Shown piece by piece: positions 35,375 to 43,425 of a stretch of DNA of 64,000 bases; within the stretch, counting starts at the first letter, position 1, and each line of letters begins with the position of its first letter. The position numbers and the translations under genes are program-made. The DNA lies in assembly GCF_018860545.1 (NCBI RefSeq), contig NZ_JAHKPN010000046.1, positions 1 through 64,000 on the forward strand, given 5' to 3'. Below the pieces are notes generated by a model that was not told the DNA's origin, ran no database searches, and saw only the letters and a list, made by a program, of their open reading frames with translations. The stretch comes from Winogradskyella psychrotolerans. Lineage in GTDB: Bacteria > Bacteroidota > Bacteroidia > Flavobacteriales > Flavobacteriaceae.

Positions 35375-36649
35375 ATGAAATCAATATTAATGATCTCCTT
35401 ACATGGCTATGTAGGTGCAAATGCAGAATTAGGTAAACCAGATACAGGTGGGCAAGTAGTCTATGTTTTAGAACTTGCAGACCGATTTAGTAGACTTGGC
35501 AAACGAGTCGATTTAGTAACGCGCCAATTTGAAGATCAACCAGAATACGATCATGTGGATGATAATTTTAGTGTATGGAGAATTCCTTTTGGTGGTAAAG
35601 AATTTATTCGAAAGGAAGACATGCATGATCATCTTAAAAAGTTTGTGACCAACACTTTGGCAGCCATTAAAAAAGAGCGAAAAAAATATGATATTGTGTA
35701 CTCTCACTATTGGGATGCAGGCTGGGCAGGACAAAAAATAGCTGAAGAATTAGGCATTTCTCATGTGCATACACCGCATTCATTAGGTTGGTGGAAACAA
35801 CATTCTATGGGAAGCGATATGGATGAAAAGAAAATGGAAGCAACCTACCGTTTTAAAGAACGTATCCGTAAAGAATATTTTGTGTATCAAATGTGTAATC
35901 ATGTTATTGCGACAACCTTACCTCAGGTCGATTTATTAGTACAGCAATATGATGTGTTACCAAGAAACTGTAGTATGGTACCACCAGGTATTGACGAAAA
36001 TCGCTTTTTTCCAGTGCCAACGAAAGAAAATGATAAAATTAGGGCAAAGTATGACATCCATCCCACAGATATTTTAGCGTTAGGAAGAATGGCGCATAAT
36101 AAAGGGTATGATTTATTGATAAAAGCCTTACCAACTGTGTTTGATTTGTGCCCTGAAGCGCGATTAGTTGCAGCCGTTGGAGGGGATTCAGATCAGGATA
36201 AACAAGGGATTAAAAAATTAAAAAAATTAGCTAATGAGCTAGGCGTTCAAGATAAAATTAAGTGGAAAAATTATATTGCAGATGAAGATTTAGCCAACGT
36301 TTACCGTTCTGCTAATATTTTTGCTATGCCTTCAAGATACGAGCCTTTTGGTATGGTTGCTATTGAAGCTATGGCTTGCGGAACACCAAGTGTGGTTACA
36401 GTCCATGGTGGATTATACGATTTAATAGACTTTGGTAATCAGGCGTTATTTGCAGATCCGCATCGTCCTGTGGAATTTGGTGCCATGCTATCCATGCCAC
36501 TTTTATACCCAACCTTAAGAAATGAGATATCTGTTGAAGGAGCACGTTTTGCGCGTCGTAATTTTGGTTGGACGGGTATTGCAAAACGTATTTTAGAGAA
36601 ATTTAGAAATTCTATTAATCAACGTACCATGGAATCCAATATTTATTAG
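35375..36649 (+). CDS. GT4 glycosyltransferase, sucrose-phosphate synthase-like
   Basis: 424 residues. The N-terminal motif LGKPDTGGQVVYVLELA (about 20-36) is the signature of sucrose-phosphate synthase and sucrose synthase. HTPHSLGWWKQ and the C-terminal SRYEPFGMVAIEAMACGTPSV (the EX7E donor site) are also typical of GT4 enzymes of this clade. It should transfer glucose, or another hexose, from a nucleotide sugar to fructose 6-phosphate. The product would be dephosphorylated by the HAD domain encoded 19 bp upstream. Related proteins make mannosylfructose phosphate, so the donor is not certain. Confidence 0.85.
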   Translation: MKSILMISLHGYVGANAELGKPDTGGQVVYVLELADRFSRLGKRVDLVTRQFEDQPEYDHVDDNFSVWRIPFGGKEFIRKEDMHDHLKKFVTNTLAAIKKERKKYDIVYSHYWDAGWAGQKIAEELGISHVHTPHSLGWWKQHSMGSDMDEKKMEATYRFKERIRKEYFVYQMCNHVIATTLPQVDLLVQQYDVLPRNCSMVPPGIDENRFFPVPTKENDKIRAKYDIHPTDILALGRMAHNKGYDLLIKALPTVFDLCPEARLVAAVGGDSDQDKQGIKKLKKLANELGVQDKIKWKNYIADEDLANVYRSANIFAMPSRYEPFGMVAIEAMACGTPSVVTVHGGLYDLIDFGNQALFADPHRPVEFGAMLSMPLLYPTLRNEISVEGARFARRNFGWTGIAKRILEKFRNSINQRTMESNIY

Positions 36650-36758
36650 AAAGTGATGGTTGTGTGATTTTGATTGTTATTATGATTTTGAATTTGAAGT
36701 GGCTATTTTTATTTTGACGTCAGTTCCTTAATTTGAAAAACACTGCTAAATCCTTATT

Positions 36759-38396
36759 TTAAATTTCTTTCGAATTTACATAAAAATTTCGGTCAATATT
36801 AAGTGGTATTTTGCTTGACTTTATGTTTAGAGATTGCCATTCTGCCTTAGGGTAAATCCATAGTTTGTCATTTCCAATTAATACTTTCAAGGGCATGTCA
36901 AACTGGTTAACAATGTTTATCCAACGGTACTTCAATTTACCATTTTTTATTGAATATTCTAAGGTCGGAATTTTGGTGGTTCTCAAATATTGATCAAAGA
37001 ATTCAGTTAAGTCAATACCTGATTGCCGACTTAAATAATCTTCAATTTGTTTGGTTGTTACTGTTTGATGATAGAATTCAGAATTTAAACCTCTCAGCAT
37101 TTGTCTCCATTTTTCATCATCTTCAATAAGTTGACGAAGTGTATGCAATATGTTCGCTCCTTTATAATACATATCGCTAGAACCTTGATGGTTTACATTG
37201 TATGTGCCAATTAAAGGTTTGTCATTTTGAATGTTTTTACGCGTACCAATGACGTAATCTGCAGAAGCTTCTTTTCCATAATAGTAATCAAGAAAAAGGT
37301 TTTCTGAATAAGAGGTGAAGCCTTCATGAATCCACATGTCAGCAATATCTTTGTTGGTAATGTTATTGGCGAACCATTCGTGTCCAGCTTCGTGGATAAT
37401 TATAAAATCAAATTTTAAACCCCAACCTGTTCCAGATAAATCGCTTCCTAAATACCCTTGTTTGTACTGGTTGCCATAGGTCACAGAACTTTGGTGTTCC
37501 ATACCTAAATAAGGAACTTCAACGAGTTTAAAACTATCTTCGTAAAACGGATAAGGTCCAAACCAATGTTCAAACGCTTTCATCATTTTAGGTGCATCTT
37601 TAAAATGATTTTTGGCAAGTTCTAGATGATCTTTAAGCACATAATAGTTGAGGTCTAAATCACCCTTCTCACCGTCGTAAACTTCGGAGAAATTAGCATA
37701 ATCCCCAATATTTACATTAACTCCGTAGTTGTTAATTGGGTTACTAACAAACCAATGCGACGTAACGGTGTTGTTATCATTTTCGATTAATGTTCTAAGT
37801 CTTCCGTTAGAGACATTCGTCAACCCTTTTGGATTGGTAACACTAATGAGCATACTATCCACTTCATCGTACATGTGGTCTTTATTAGGCCACCAAACAC
37901 TAGCACCTAAACCTTGACAAGATGTGGCGATAAAATGTTTGCCATTCTGATCTTTTTTCCACGAAAATCCACCATCCCAAGGAGCGCGTTTGGCTTCTCT
38001 TGGATGACCCTTATAATAAACATCAATTGAATTTATATCTCCACTATTTTGATTGGTTTTCAGTGTTATGAAATGTGTATTGCCTTCATGTTTTACATCT
38101 AATTCTTTTCCATTTTGAAGAACCTTCGTTATTTCCAAAGGCTCTTGCAAATCGATTTGCATCACCTGATGTGATTTCAAAACTTTATATTGAATAGTGT
38201 TTTTTCCAGAAATGAATTTGTCTTCAGGTTTAACTTCAATATCTAAATGGTAGTAGATTAAATCCCACCATTCACGTTCTGGAGTGATGCTGCCTCTCAG
38301 CGTATCTTGTTTTGTAAATCTGCCTTTATCTTGAAGCAATTGGGCTTGGACAGTAGAAAATGCCAATGCAAATAGTACGAGTAATTTAATTTTCAA
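36759..38396 (-). CDS. M1 family zinc metallopeptidase, exported
   Basis: 545 residues if translation starts at the TTG at 38396. This gives a clean signal peptide (IKLLVLFALAFSTVQA-Q), and the TTG overlaps the TGA stop of the upstream gene. The longer in-frame ATG at 38498 would place the signal 35 residues inside and overlap that gene by about 100 bp. Zinc motif HEAGH (335-339) with Glu358 in IHEGF and the exopeptidase motif GMEH (298-301, a variant of GAMEN) mark an aminopeptidase-N-type enzyme. It probably trims peptides in the periplasm. The upstream partner is a small membrane protein. Confidence 0.9.
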   Translation of the reverse strand: MKIKLLVLFALAFSTVQAQLLQDKGRFTKQDTLRGSITPEREWWDLIYYHLDIEVKPEDKFISGKNTIQYKVLKSHQVMQIDLQEPLEITKVLQNGKELDVKHEGNTHFITLKTNQNSGDINSIDVYYKGHPREAKRAPWDGGFSWKKDQNGKHFIATSCQGLGASVWWPNKDHMYDEVDSMLISVTNPKGLTNVSNGRLRTLIENDNNTVTSHWFVSNPINNYGVNVNIGDYANFSEVYDGEKGDLDLNYYVLKDHLELAKNHFKDAPKMMKAFEHWFGPYPFYEDSFKLVEVPYLGMEHQSSVTYGNQYKQGYLGSDLSGTGWGLKFDFIIIHEAGHEWFANNITNKDIADMWIHEGFTSYSENLFLDYYYGKEASADYVIGTRKNIQNDKPLIGTYNVNHQGSSDMYYKGANILHTLRQLIEDDEKWRQMLRGLNSEFYHQTVTTKQIEDYLSRQSGIDLTEFFDQYLRTTKIPTLEYSIKNGKLKYRWINIVNQFDMPLKVLIGNDKLWIYPKAEWQSLNIKSSKIPLNIDRNFYVNSKEI

Positions 38397-38746
38397 TTTT
38401 GAATCGCTTTTAATTTCAAGTATTTGTAAAACATAAATCCTGCCAATATTAAATTTAATCCAAGATATAAGGATCCAAAAATAACGAGGTTTTTCCAATT
38501 CTGATTAATAGTGTTAAATTCTGATAGCTCTGAAATCAATGCTAAAACCATAAATAAGGTTAGAAGTAATACGGTAGCTGAAATGACTATGCCTAAGGTT
38601 GCATTTTTCTTAATAATTTGAAAAACAAGAATCGTCAATAAGCCAATGGCAATAGGATTAAAAAGATTAGGCGTTAAAAACCAATAATATAATACAGAAA
38701 GGATTAAAAATAGTTCTGAGATAAAGAATTTTAGTTTTTTAAACAT
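38393..38746 (-). CDS. Small membrane protein, function unknown
   Basis: 117 residues with four hydrophobic helices (LFLILSVLYYWFLTP, IAIGLLTILVFQII, LGIVISATVLLLTLFMVLALI, LVIFGSLYLGLNLILAGFMFY) and little else. No family is recognised. Its stop codon overlaps the proposed TTG start of the M1 peptidase (TTGA), which suggests translational coupling. Confidence 0.65.
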   Translation of the reverse strand: MFKKLKFFISELFLILSVLYYWFLTPNLFNPIAIGLLTILVFQIIKKNATLGIVISATVLLLTLFMVLALISELSEFNTINQNWKNLVIFGSLYLGLNLILAGFMFYKYLKLKAIQN

Positions 38747-38796
38747 GATTATAATATGGCTTTTAGATTCTTGCCTGCTCAGTGATGACAGAAATA

Positions 38797-40143
38797 TTAT
38801 CTTAAAATTTTATTTGGAAAGACCACCACACTCTCATGGCCATCTTCACTTATAGCGGCAACTCCAAAAAAGGCATTATCAATGACGATGCCGTCTAAAG
38901 TAAACTCGGTAATGTTTTCTACATAGCGACTGTGATCCCAAGTTGGTGAGGTGGTATCTCTCCAATAGATTTTATACCCTTTAGCTTCTTCAACTTTAGA
39001 CCATTTTAATTTAGCAGATGCTTCAACAATACCACCAATACTTACTTCCGTTGGTGACGGTGGAGCAGAAGCAAGGCTTGCCATAGTGATGGCATTGACA
39101 GTCGTTAATTTTTTGCAATACGGAAAGTTAACATGCTCAAAGGTATCTCCGTAATTGATTCCGTTTTCAGTTCTAATATCTTGATGTTGTTTAGTATAAT
39201 TTTCATGAGCTTCCATAATTCTTATACCAGCAAAACCAGCATCGTTAAAAGGTCTATGATGGCCACCACGACCAAACCGGTCTAATCTGTAAACTAACAT
39301 CGGATTCATTTCAGGCATATAAGTTTGAGTGGTTTTAAATACATAACGTGCTAATTGACGTGATGTACCATCAACTTCTCCTCCATAAAAACGACGTGCT
39401 CTAGCTTGACTTGCTAATGTTTCAGGATCTGTTTCAGCGGTTGTGATGGGTTCTGAAAATATTCGGAAGGTTCGATTGTCAACTACACCATCGACACCAG
39501 AAATATTGCCAATCATGTCATTATTTAAAACACCAATAATGTCCCAATTGTTGTCTTGAGCATATTGTGCTAAACCTTGGCCTCCAAACAACCCTTGTTC
39601 TTCACCAGACAGTCCAACATAAATAATACTATTCTCAAATTTATATTGAGATAATACACGTGCAGCTTCTAAGGCTCCAGCCATTCCTGTAGCGTTATCA
39701 TTCGCTCCTGGTGCATCAGATGTAAAATCATTTGGATCTGTGACTCTCGAATCGATGTCTCCACTCATTATAATAAACCGATTGGGATATTTAGTACCAC
39801 GTTGAATAGCGACCACATTAACGACCATAACATCTTTTACGATGCGTTGATTCTCTCCTTTTTTTACTAAATCCTTTTGATAGAAAACCTCCAAACAGTT
39901 GTCACAACCTTTTGAAATGGTTTCAAATTCCGATTTTATCCAACGACGAGCTGCACCAATGCCTCTCGTATTTGAAATAGTATCGCTTAGTGTATGTCTT
40001 GTTCCAAAATCGACTAAAGTTTGGACATCCTTTTTTAAACGTTCTTCGGAAATCGCATTAATGATATCGTAGATGTTTTGGTCTGTTTGTGCACCGAGTA
40101 GGATAGAGACCATTAGGAATATTGAGCTGAATGCGATTTTCAT
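38797..40143 (-). CDS. M28 family aminopeptidase with C-terminal fibronectin-like domain
   Basis: 448 residues with a signal peptide (SSIFLMVSILLGA-Q). The M28 di-zinc core shows MSGDIDSR (129-133 region), GANDNATG (Asp149), GEEQGLFG (Glu181, Glu182), NNDMIGN (Asp209) and a late His in YTKQHQDI. The first zinc ligand, normally His in GH.DS, is replaced by Asp129 (SGDIDS). Residues about 355-440 form a fibronectin type III-like domain (KLKWSKVEEAKGYKIYWR). It probably releases N-terminal amino acids from peptides outside the cytoplasm. It follows the small membrane protein and M1 genes' strand and may share their role in peptide use. Confidence 0.88.
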   Translation of the reverse strand: MKIAFSSIFLMVSILLGAQTDQNIYDIINAISEERLKKDVQTLVDFGTRHTLSDTISNTRGIGAARRWIKSEFETISKGCDNCLEVFYQKDLVKKGENQRIVKDVMVVNVVAIQRGTKYPNRFIIMSGDIDSRVTDPNDFTSDAPGANDNATGMAGALEAARVLSQYKFENSIIYVGLSGEEQGLFGGQGLAQYAQDNNWDIIGVLNNDMIGNISGVDGVVDNRTFRIFSEPITTAETDPETLASQARARRFYGGEVDGTSRQLARYVFKTTQTYMPEMNPMLVYRLDRFGRGGHHRPFNDAGFAGIRIMEAHENYTKQHQDIRTENGINYGDTFEHVNFPYCKKLTTVNAITMASLASAPPSPTEVSIGGIVEASAKLKWSKVEEAKGYKIYWRDTTSPTWDHSRYVENITEFTLDGIVIDNAFFGVAAISEDGHESVVVFPNKILR

Positions 40144-40156
40144 AGTATTAAAATTA

Positions 40157-40948
40157 TTAATCGATTAATTGTAAAGTTCCGAAAATATTGGCATCAATCC
40201 AACCACGATTTTTATCTTCGCCTTCAACAGGAATAGACCCTATAAAGTTTTCACGTTCTAAACTTTTGTCATTATCACAGTAGGCAATGGCAAAGCCTAT
40301 TTTTTTGTTAGCACTTAAGTTTACAGGTGTATTTTCTCCGTTGTCGTTGTATGAATCATCATAGAGTGCCATTTTTACTTCCCAAATGGTAGTATTTCCT
40401 GTAGTTATATTTTTAGATTCTATATGTGAGTTGTAAAGTTTACCAGTTTTTTCAGTAGACATATCAACCACATTACCATCTAAAGCAATATGATAGGCGA
40501 AGGCGTTGTGATTGTATTGGTGTTCACCACCACTATTATCTTCATCAACGAAAATTTCTAAACAATCGTCATCCCACCATCGCACTAACGGATCTTCAAT
40601 GGTATCAATTAAAGTATCGTCTTGTATTTCGGCTAAAACATAAAGTGCATCATCAGTCCAGCTTAATTTAAAACGCCCTGAATAATCATTTTCAGTCAGC
40701 GAATCACCTAACCAAACTTGGTCTAAAGCATACCAAGGACTTTTTGCCCAAGCAGAATCGTTAGCTATTCCATCAATTGTAATAGGCGTTTTAGCTTTAT
40801 AAACCTCTCGTAATTGCTTTTCAATTTTAGTTGATATTGTGCTTTGAGATCCTTCTTTTACAGTCGATTCTTCTACTTTTTTAGAAGTTTCATTTTTACA
40901 ATTGAAAACTAAAACTAAAAGTAGTAGGAGGTAGGTGGCTTTTTTCAT
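40157..40948 (-). CDS. Lipoprotein with CBM9-like (DOMON-type) domain
   Basis: 263 residues with lipobox VFNC (Cys17). The domain begins TPITIDGIANDSAWAKSPWY and continues GRFKLSWTDDALYVLAEIQDDTL, WWDDDCLEIFVDED and KKIGFAIAYCDND, the standard progression of family 9 carbohydrate-binding modules that bind sugar ends or act as haem/sugar DOMON folds. Alone on a lipoprotein it may present glycans at the cell surface, or the fold may serve another purpose. It starts 3 bp after the stop of the upstream DUF6265-like gene and ends 13 bp before the M28 gene, so these three form an operon. Confidence 0.82.
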   Translation of the reverse strand: MKKATYLLLLLVLVFNCKNETSKKVEESTVKEGSQSTISTKIEKQLREVYKAKTPITIDGIANDSAWAKSPWYALDQVWLGDSLTENDYSGRFKLSWTDDALYVLAEIQDDTLIDTIEDPLVRWWDDDCLEIFVDEDNSGGEHQYNHNAFAYHIALDGNVVDMSTEKTGKLYNSHIESKNITTGNTTIWEVKMALYDDSYNDNGENTPVNLSANKKIGFAIAYCDNDKSLERENFIGSIPVEGEDKNRGWIDANIFGTLQLID

Positions 40949-40951
40949 GGG

Positions 40952-41419
40952 TTATTTTTTGTAATTAAATTTTACGGTGTCTACAGTATTATCTTCATTT
41001 TTTATATCAACATAGACATTCATTTCAGTAGCACTAATTTTTTGAAAGGACATACCTTCAAAAACAACTTTATTTTCTGTGATTTCTTTTAAAGGAAAGT
41101 CGATAGTTTCATCCTTTGTTTCCCAGCCTTTAAGATCTGGACCGAAATGCTTTAATTGGAGAATTAATGAATTTTCGACTTCTCGGATAACTTCTATTTC
41201 GTAAAAGGTAACTTTTCCGTCGTTAATTAATTTAAAGGTTGCCATCATGGATCCACCAGAAGGTTCACTCCATATTTCTTCAGTGATGCCACCAAAGGCT
41301 TCACCATACCATGTACCAGCAATCCAAGCGATGTTTTCTAGTTTAGGTTCGAGTTGGTTTTGGCTTTGGGTTGTACAACCAAACGAAAAGGCAATTAGTA
41401 AGAAAATAATTGATCTCAT
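40952..41419 (-). CDS. DUF6265-like lipoprotein
   Basis: 155 residues with lipobox SFGC (Cys15). The sequence AWIAGTWYGEAFGGITEEIWSEPSG, then MMATFKL and FYEIEVIRE, matches the DUF6265 pattern W..G.W.......EEW..P.GG.M.G..R from memory. A small beta-barrel like the fatty-acid-binding or THAP4-like fold is expected; the ligand is unknown. It is first in a tight operon with the CBM9-like lipoprotein and the M28 peptidase. Confidence 0.72.
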   Translation of the reverse strand: MRSIIFLLIAFSFGCTTQSQNQLEPKLENIAWIAGTWYGEAFGGITEEIWSEPSGGSMMATFKLINDGKVTFYEIEVIREVENSLILQLKHFGPDLKGWETKDETIDFPLKEITENKVVFEGMSFQKISATEMNVYVDIKNEDNTVDTVKFNYKK

Positions 41420-41818
41420 TGATGAATTTTTATCTTGTATTGTATTATGTAAAGATAGAAATTACATGATAGAATCCGGTTATAAACAAAATAATAAGTC
41501 CAATGGCCAAAAGACTAATAGCACGTTTCACATTTTTAAATTTCCAATCAGATATTTTTGAAATACTAAAAATCGGTTATCCTAAATGTATGAACAATTC
41601 ACTTTGGTCTTTATTTTTTTATGAAAGATTCTTGAAAATTCTTTAATATCTACAACTATTGTAATTTCTAGTAGAACCTCTGTAGTTCGTTTGATTCTTT
41701 TGGTGGGTTCTAGTTTCAATTCAGATATGATCCTTGTCTGCTTTTTTACGGATGTATGTAAATCTATTTTATCTCCTTCTTATATCTCGTAGATTGATTT
41801 ACAAAATCTAATACGTTA
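41420..41818. other. Intergenic region, possible remnant small membrane ORF
   Basis: 399 bp between the operon above and the FIST gene. On the minus strand 41445-41531 (GTG start, or longer from a non-ATG codon) encodes a hydrophobic stretch LLAIGLIILFITGFYHVIS preceded by DWKFKNVKRAIS. It looks like a one-helix membrane peptide, but it lacks an ATG and may be a remnant. Nothing else is visible. Confidence 0.3.
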
Positions 41819-42964
41819 TTATTCATGCATTTCTTTTAAAGCAACACAGCAGGTGGTAAGGTTGTGCATTTCTAAATTGCCTCCAGTCGCTCTTGCCAAT
41901 TCGGCGTTAGAGAACATGCCTACCATAGGAACGTTCCATACATTTTTAATCCCTTCAATTTCGTCATTCATCAGTGGTCCAAGGGATAAAATGCGTCCAC
42001 CACAACTAAACACCACTAAAGCGTCTGCTTCGGGCATTTCGGTATCTTTTAAATATTGTACGCCTTGAATCACTTTGTCCATGACATCAAAATCTGGTGG
42101 TAATGAAAAGCGTACTTTAGAGCTTTGAGGTACAGTGCCACTGCAATAAAAGGAACGGTCGTTCCAATCTATAACGAGACCAGGGCGCATTACAGGATCT
42201 CCTTTTTCTCTTTGTAGTTGCAAGGGGAAATTGGCAGCAATTTCTAAAATGATATCGTCATTTTCCTGAGTTACATTTTCGATGCCTCCATATTTTGCCG
42301 TAATATCTAAAACAGGAACGTTATCTATGGTATAAACATGATTACCTTCACTTTTTGTGACAGTTTTTTCTGTGCCAACGGCTTTCCAACCACATGTAGC
42401 CACTCCTTTAATTTTTATATAATTTTCGTCTAAAGCAAGTACAAGCGTGCCTCTATTGCTTTCTTTTTTATTAGTAAATACATATTGATCCAGAAATGCG
42501 TAATCGTCTCCTGCCATACCCCCAAAGATATTAACATGCTTACCTATAATAGCTTCAAAGCCAAATAATAATTGTTCGGCATCAGTTTCTAAATGACTTG
42601 CGGAAATAAAGAACGCTGGTTTCTCAAATTCTGATGCTGCACTAAATGCAATATTTTGAGCCACTTCACGATAGTTTTTTTCTTGAAATTCTTCAAAGTA
42701 AATTTTAAAATGTTCAAGCTTCATGTCTAGCAATAATATTGCAGTCGATTGATTTTCAGTGTTTTCGTCAATGAATTCTCCGTTTGTAGTCGATCCAAAA
42801 ACGGAGATATTTTTTGAATCTAATAGTTCTCTAATAGCGTTACGATCTTGATTTATAGATAGAAATACAATGGCTAATGTAGGTTTGAAGCCGTCATGTA
42901 AACTTTGCTGAAGGGCAGCTTTAATGGATGCTATGGACTTTCCTTTAATTGATTTTGATTTCAT
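41819..42964 (-). CDS. FIST domain sensory protein
   Basis: 381 residues, cytoplasmic. The N-terminal FIST domain (about 28-215) includes LAIVFLSINQDRNAIRELLDSKNISVFGSTTNGEF and FGGMAGDDYAF. The C-terminal FIST_C domain (about 220-365) includes ALVVFSCGGRILSLGPLMNDEIEGI and VPMVGMFSNAELA, in the usual order. FIST proteins are proposed small-ligand (amino acid) sensors in signal transduction, often with histidine kinases or cyclic-nucleotide enzymes. No such partner is adjacent here. Cys residues near the end (SCGGR, TTCCVAL) are common in the family. An inverted repeat lies about 95 bp upstream. Confidence 0.9.
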   Translation of the reverse strand: MKSKSIKGKSIASIKAALQQSLHDGFKPTLAIVFLSINQDRNAIRELLDSKNISVFGSTTNGEFIDENTENQSTAILLLDMKLEHFKIYFEEFQEKNYREVAQNIAFSAASEFEKPAFFISASHLETDAEQLLFGFEAIIGKHVNIFGGMAGDDYAFLDQYVFTNKKESNRGTLVLALDENYIKIKGVATCGWKAVGTEKTVTKSEGNHVYTIDNVPVLDITAKYGGIENVTQENDDIILEIAANFPLQLQREKGDPVMRPGLVIDWNDRSFYCSGTVPQSSKVRFSLPPDFDVMDKVIQGVQYLKDTEMPEADALVVFSCGGRILSLGPLMNDEIEGIKNVWNVPMVGMFSNAELARATGGNLEMHNLTTCCVALKEMHE

Positions 42965-43058
42965 GTGGGGGATAATGCATTTATTTAAATTTCAAAGGCT
43001 ATTAATCAATTTAGTGTAATGCAATGTTTCAAAATAGTGCAAATTATAATGATTGTCA

Positions 43059-43076
43059 ATCACATATTAATGTGAT
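43059..43076. promoter_or_regulatory. Inverted repeat upstream of the FIST gene
   Basis: ATCACAT-ATTA-ATGTGAT, seven-base arms around four bases. A second short palindrome TGATTG-T-CAATCA (43050-43062) overlaps it. Placement 95-112 bp upstream of the FIST start suggests an operator, but the regulator is unknown. Confidence 0.35.
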
Positions 43077-43149
43077 ATTGAGTGGTAAGTTAAAATTTAT
43101 TTAAGAATAAATTAACTTGGGACAAGTTTTAAGTTTTTAAAGCATAGCG

Positions 43150-43341
43150 TCAGCCAATTTTACCGTCGTTATTAATATCTCTTCCAGAGCGTTCTTCTAG
43201 TATCTGAAGTGTTTTTAAAAGCAATGCTTTGGTAGTAGAAAGTTCCTTTTCTAGTTCGGCTACACGTTCTTCTAACGATTCTGCTTTACCTTTTTGGTCA
43301 GCTAGTTGGCTTTGTTGGATTAAATCCCAAAATAGTCCCAT
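43150..43341 (-). CDS. Small coiled-coil protein with EF-hand-like C-terminus
   Basis: 63 residues, no signal peptide. Residues about 8-50 are strongly heptad-patterned (AESLEERVAELEKELSTTKALL) and should form a coiled coil. The tail DINNDGKIG matches the calcium-binding loop DxNxDGxI of EF-hands and dockerins, but only one loop is present. It is probably a homo-oligomer in the cytoplasm; function unknown. A single gene. Confidence 0.7.
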   Translation of the reverse strand: MGLFWDLIQQSQLADQKGKAESLEERVAELEKELSTTKALLLKTLQILEERSGRDINNDGKIG

Positions 43342-43425
43342 TGTGGTTGTTTTTTTTAAAGTAGGGATTGTTAGTTGTAGTTTTGGATTGGTAATATTGT
43401 TGTTTATCAGTTACATGGTGTTATT

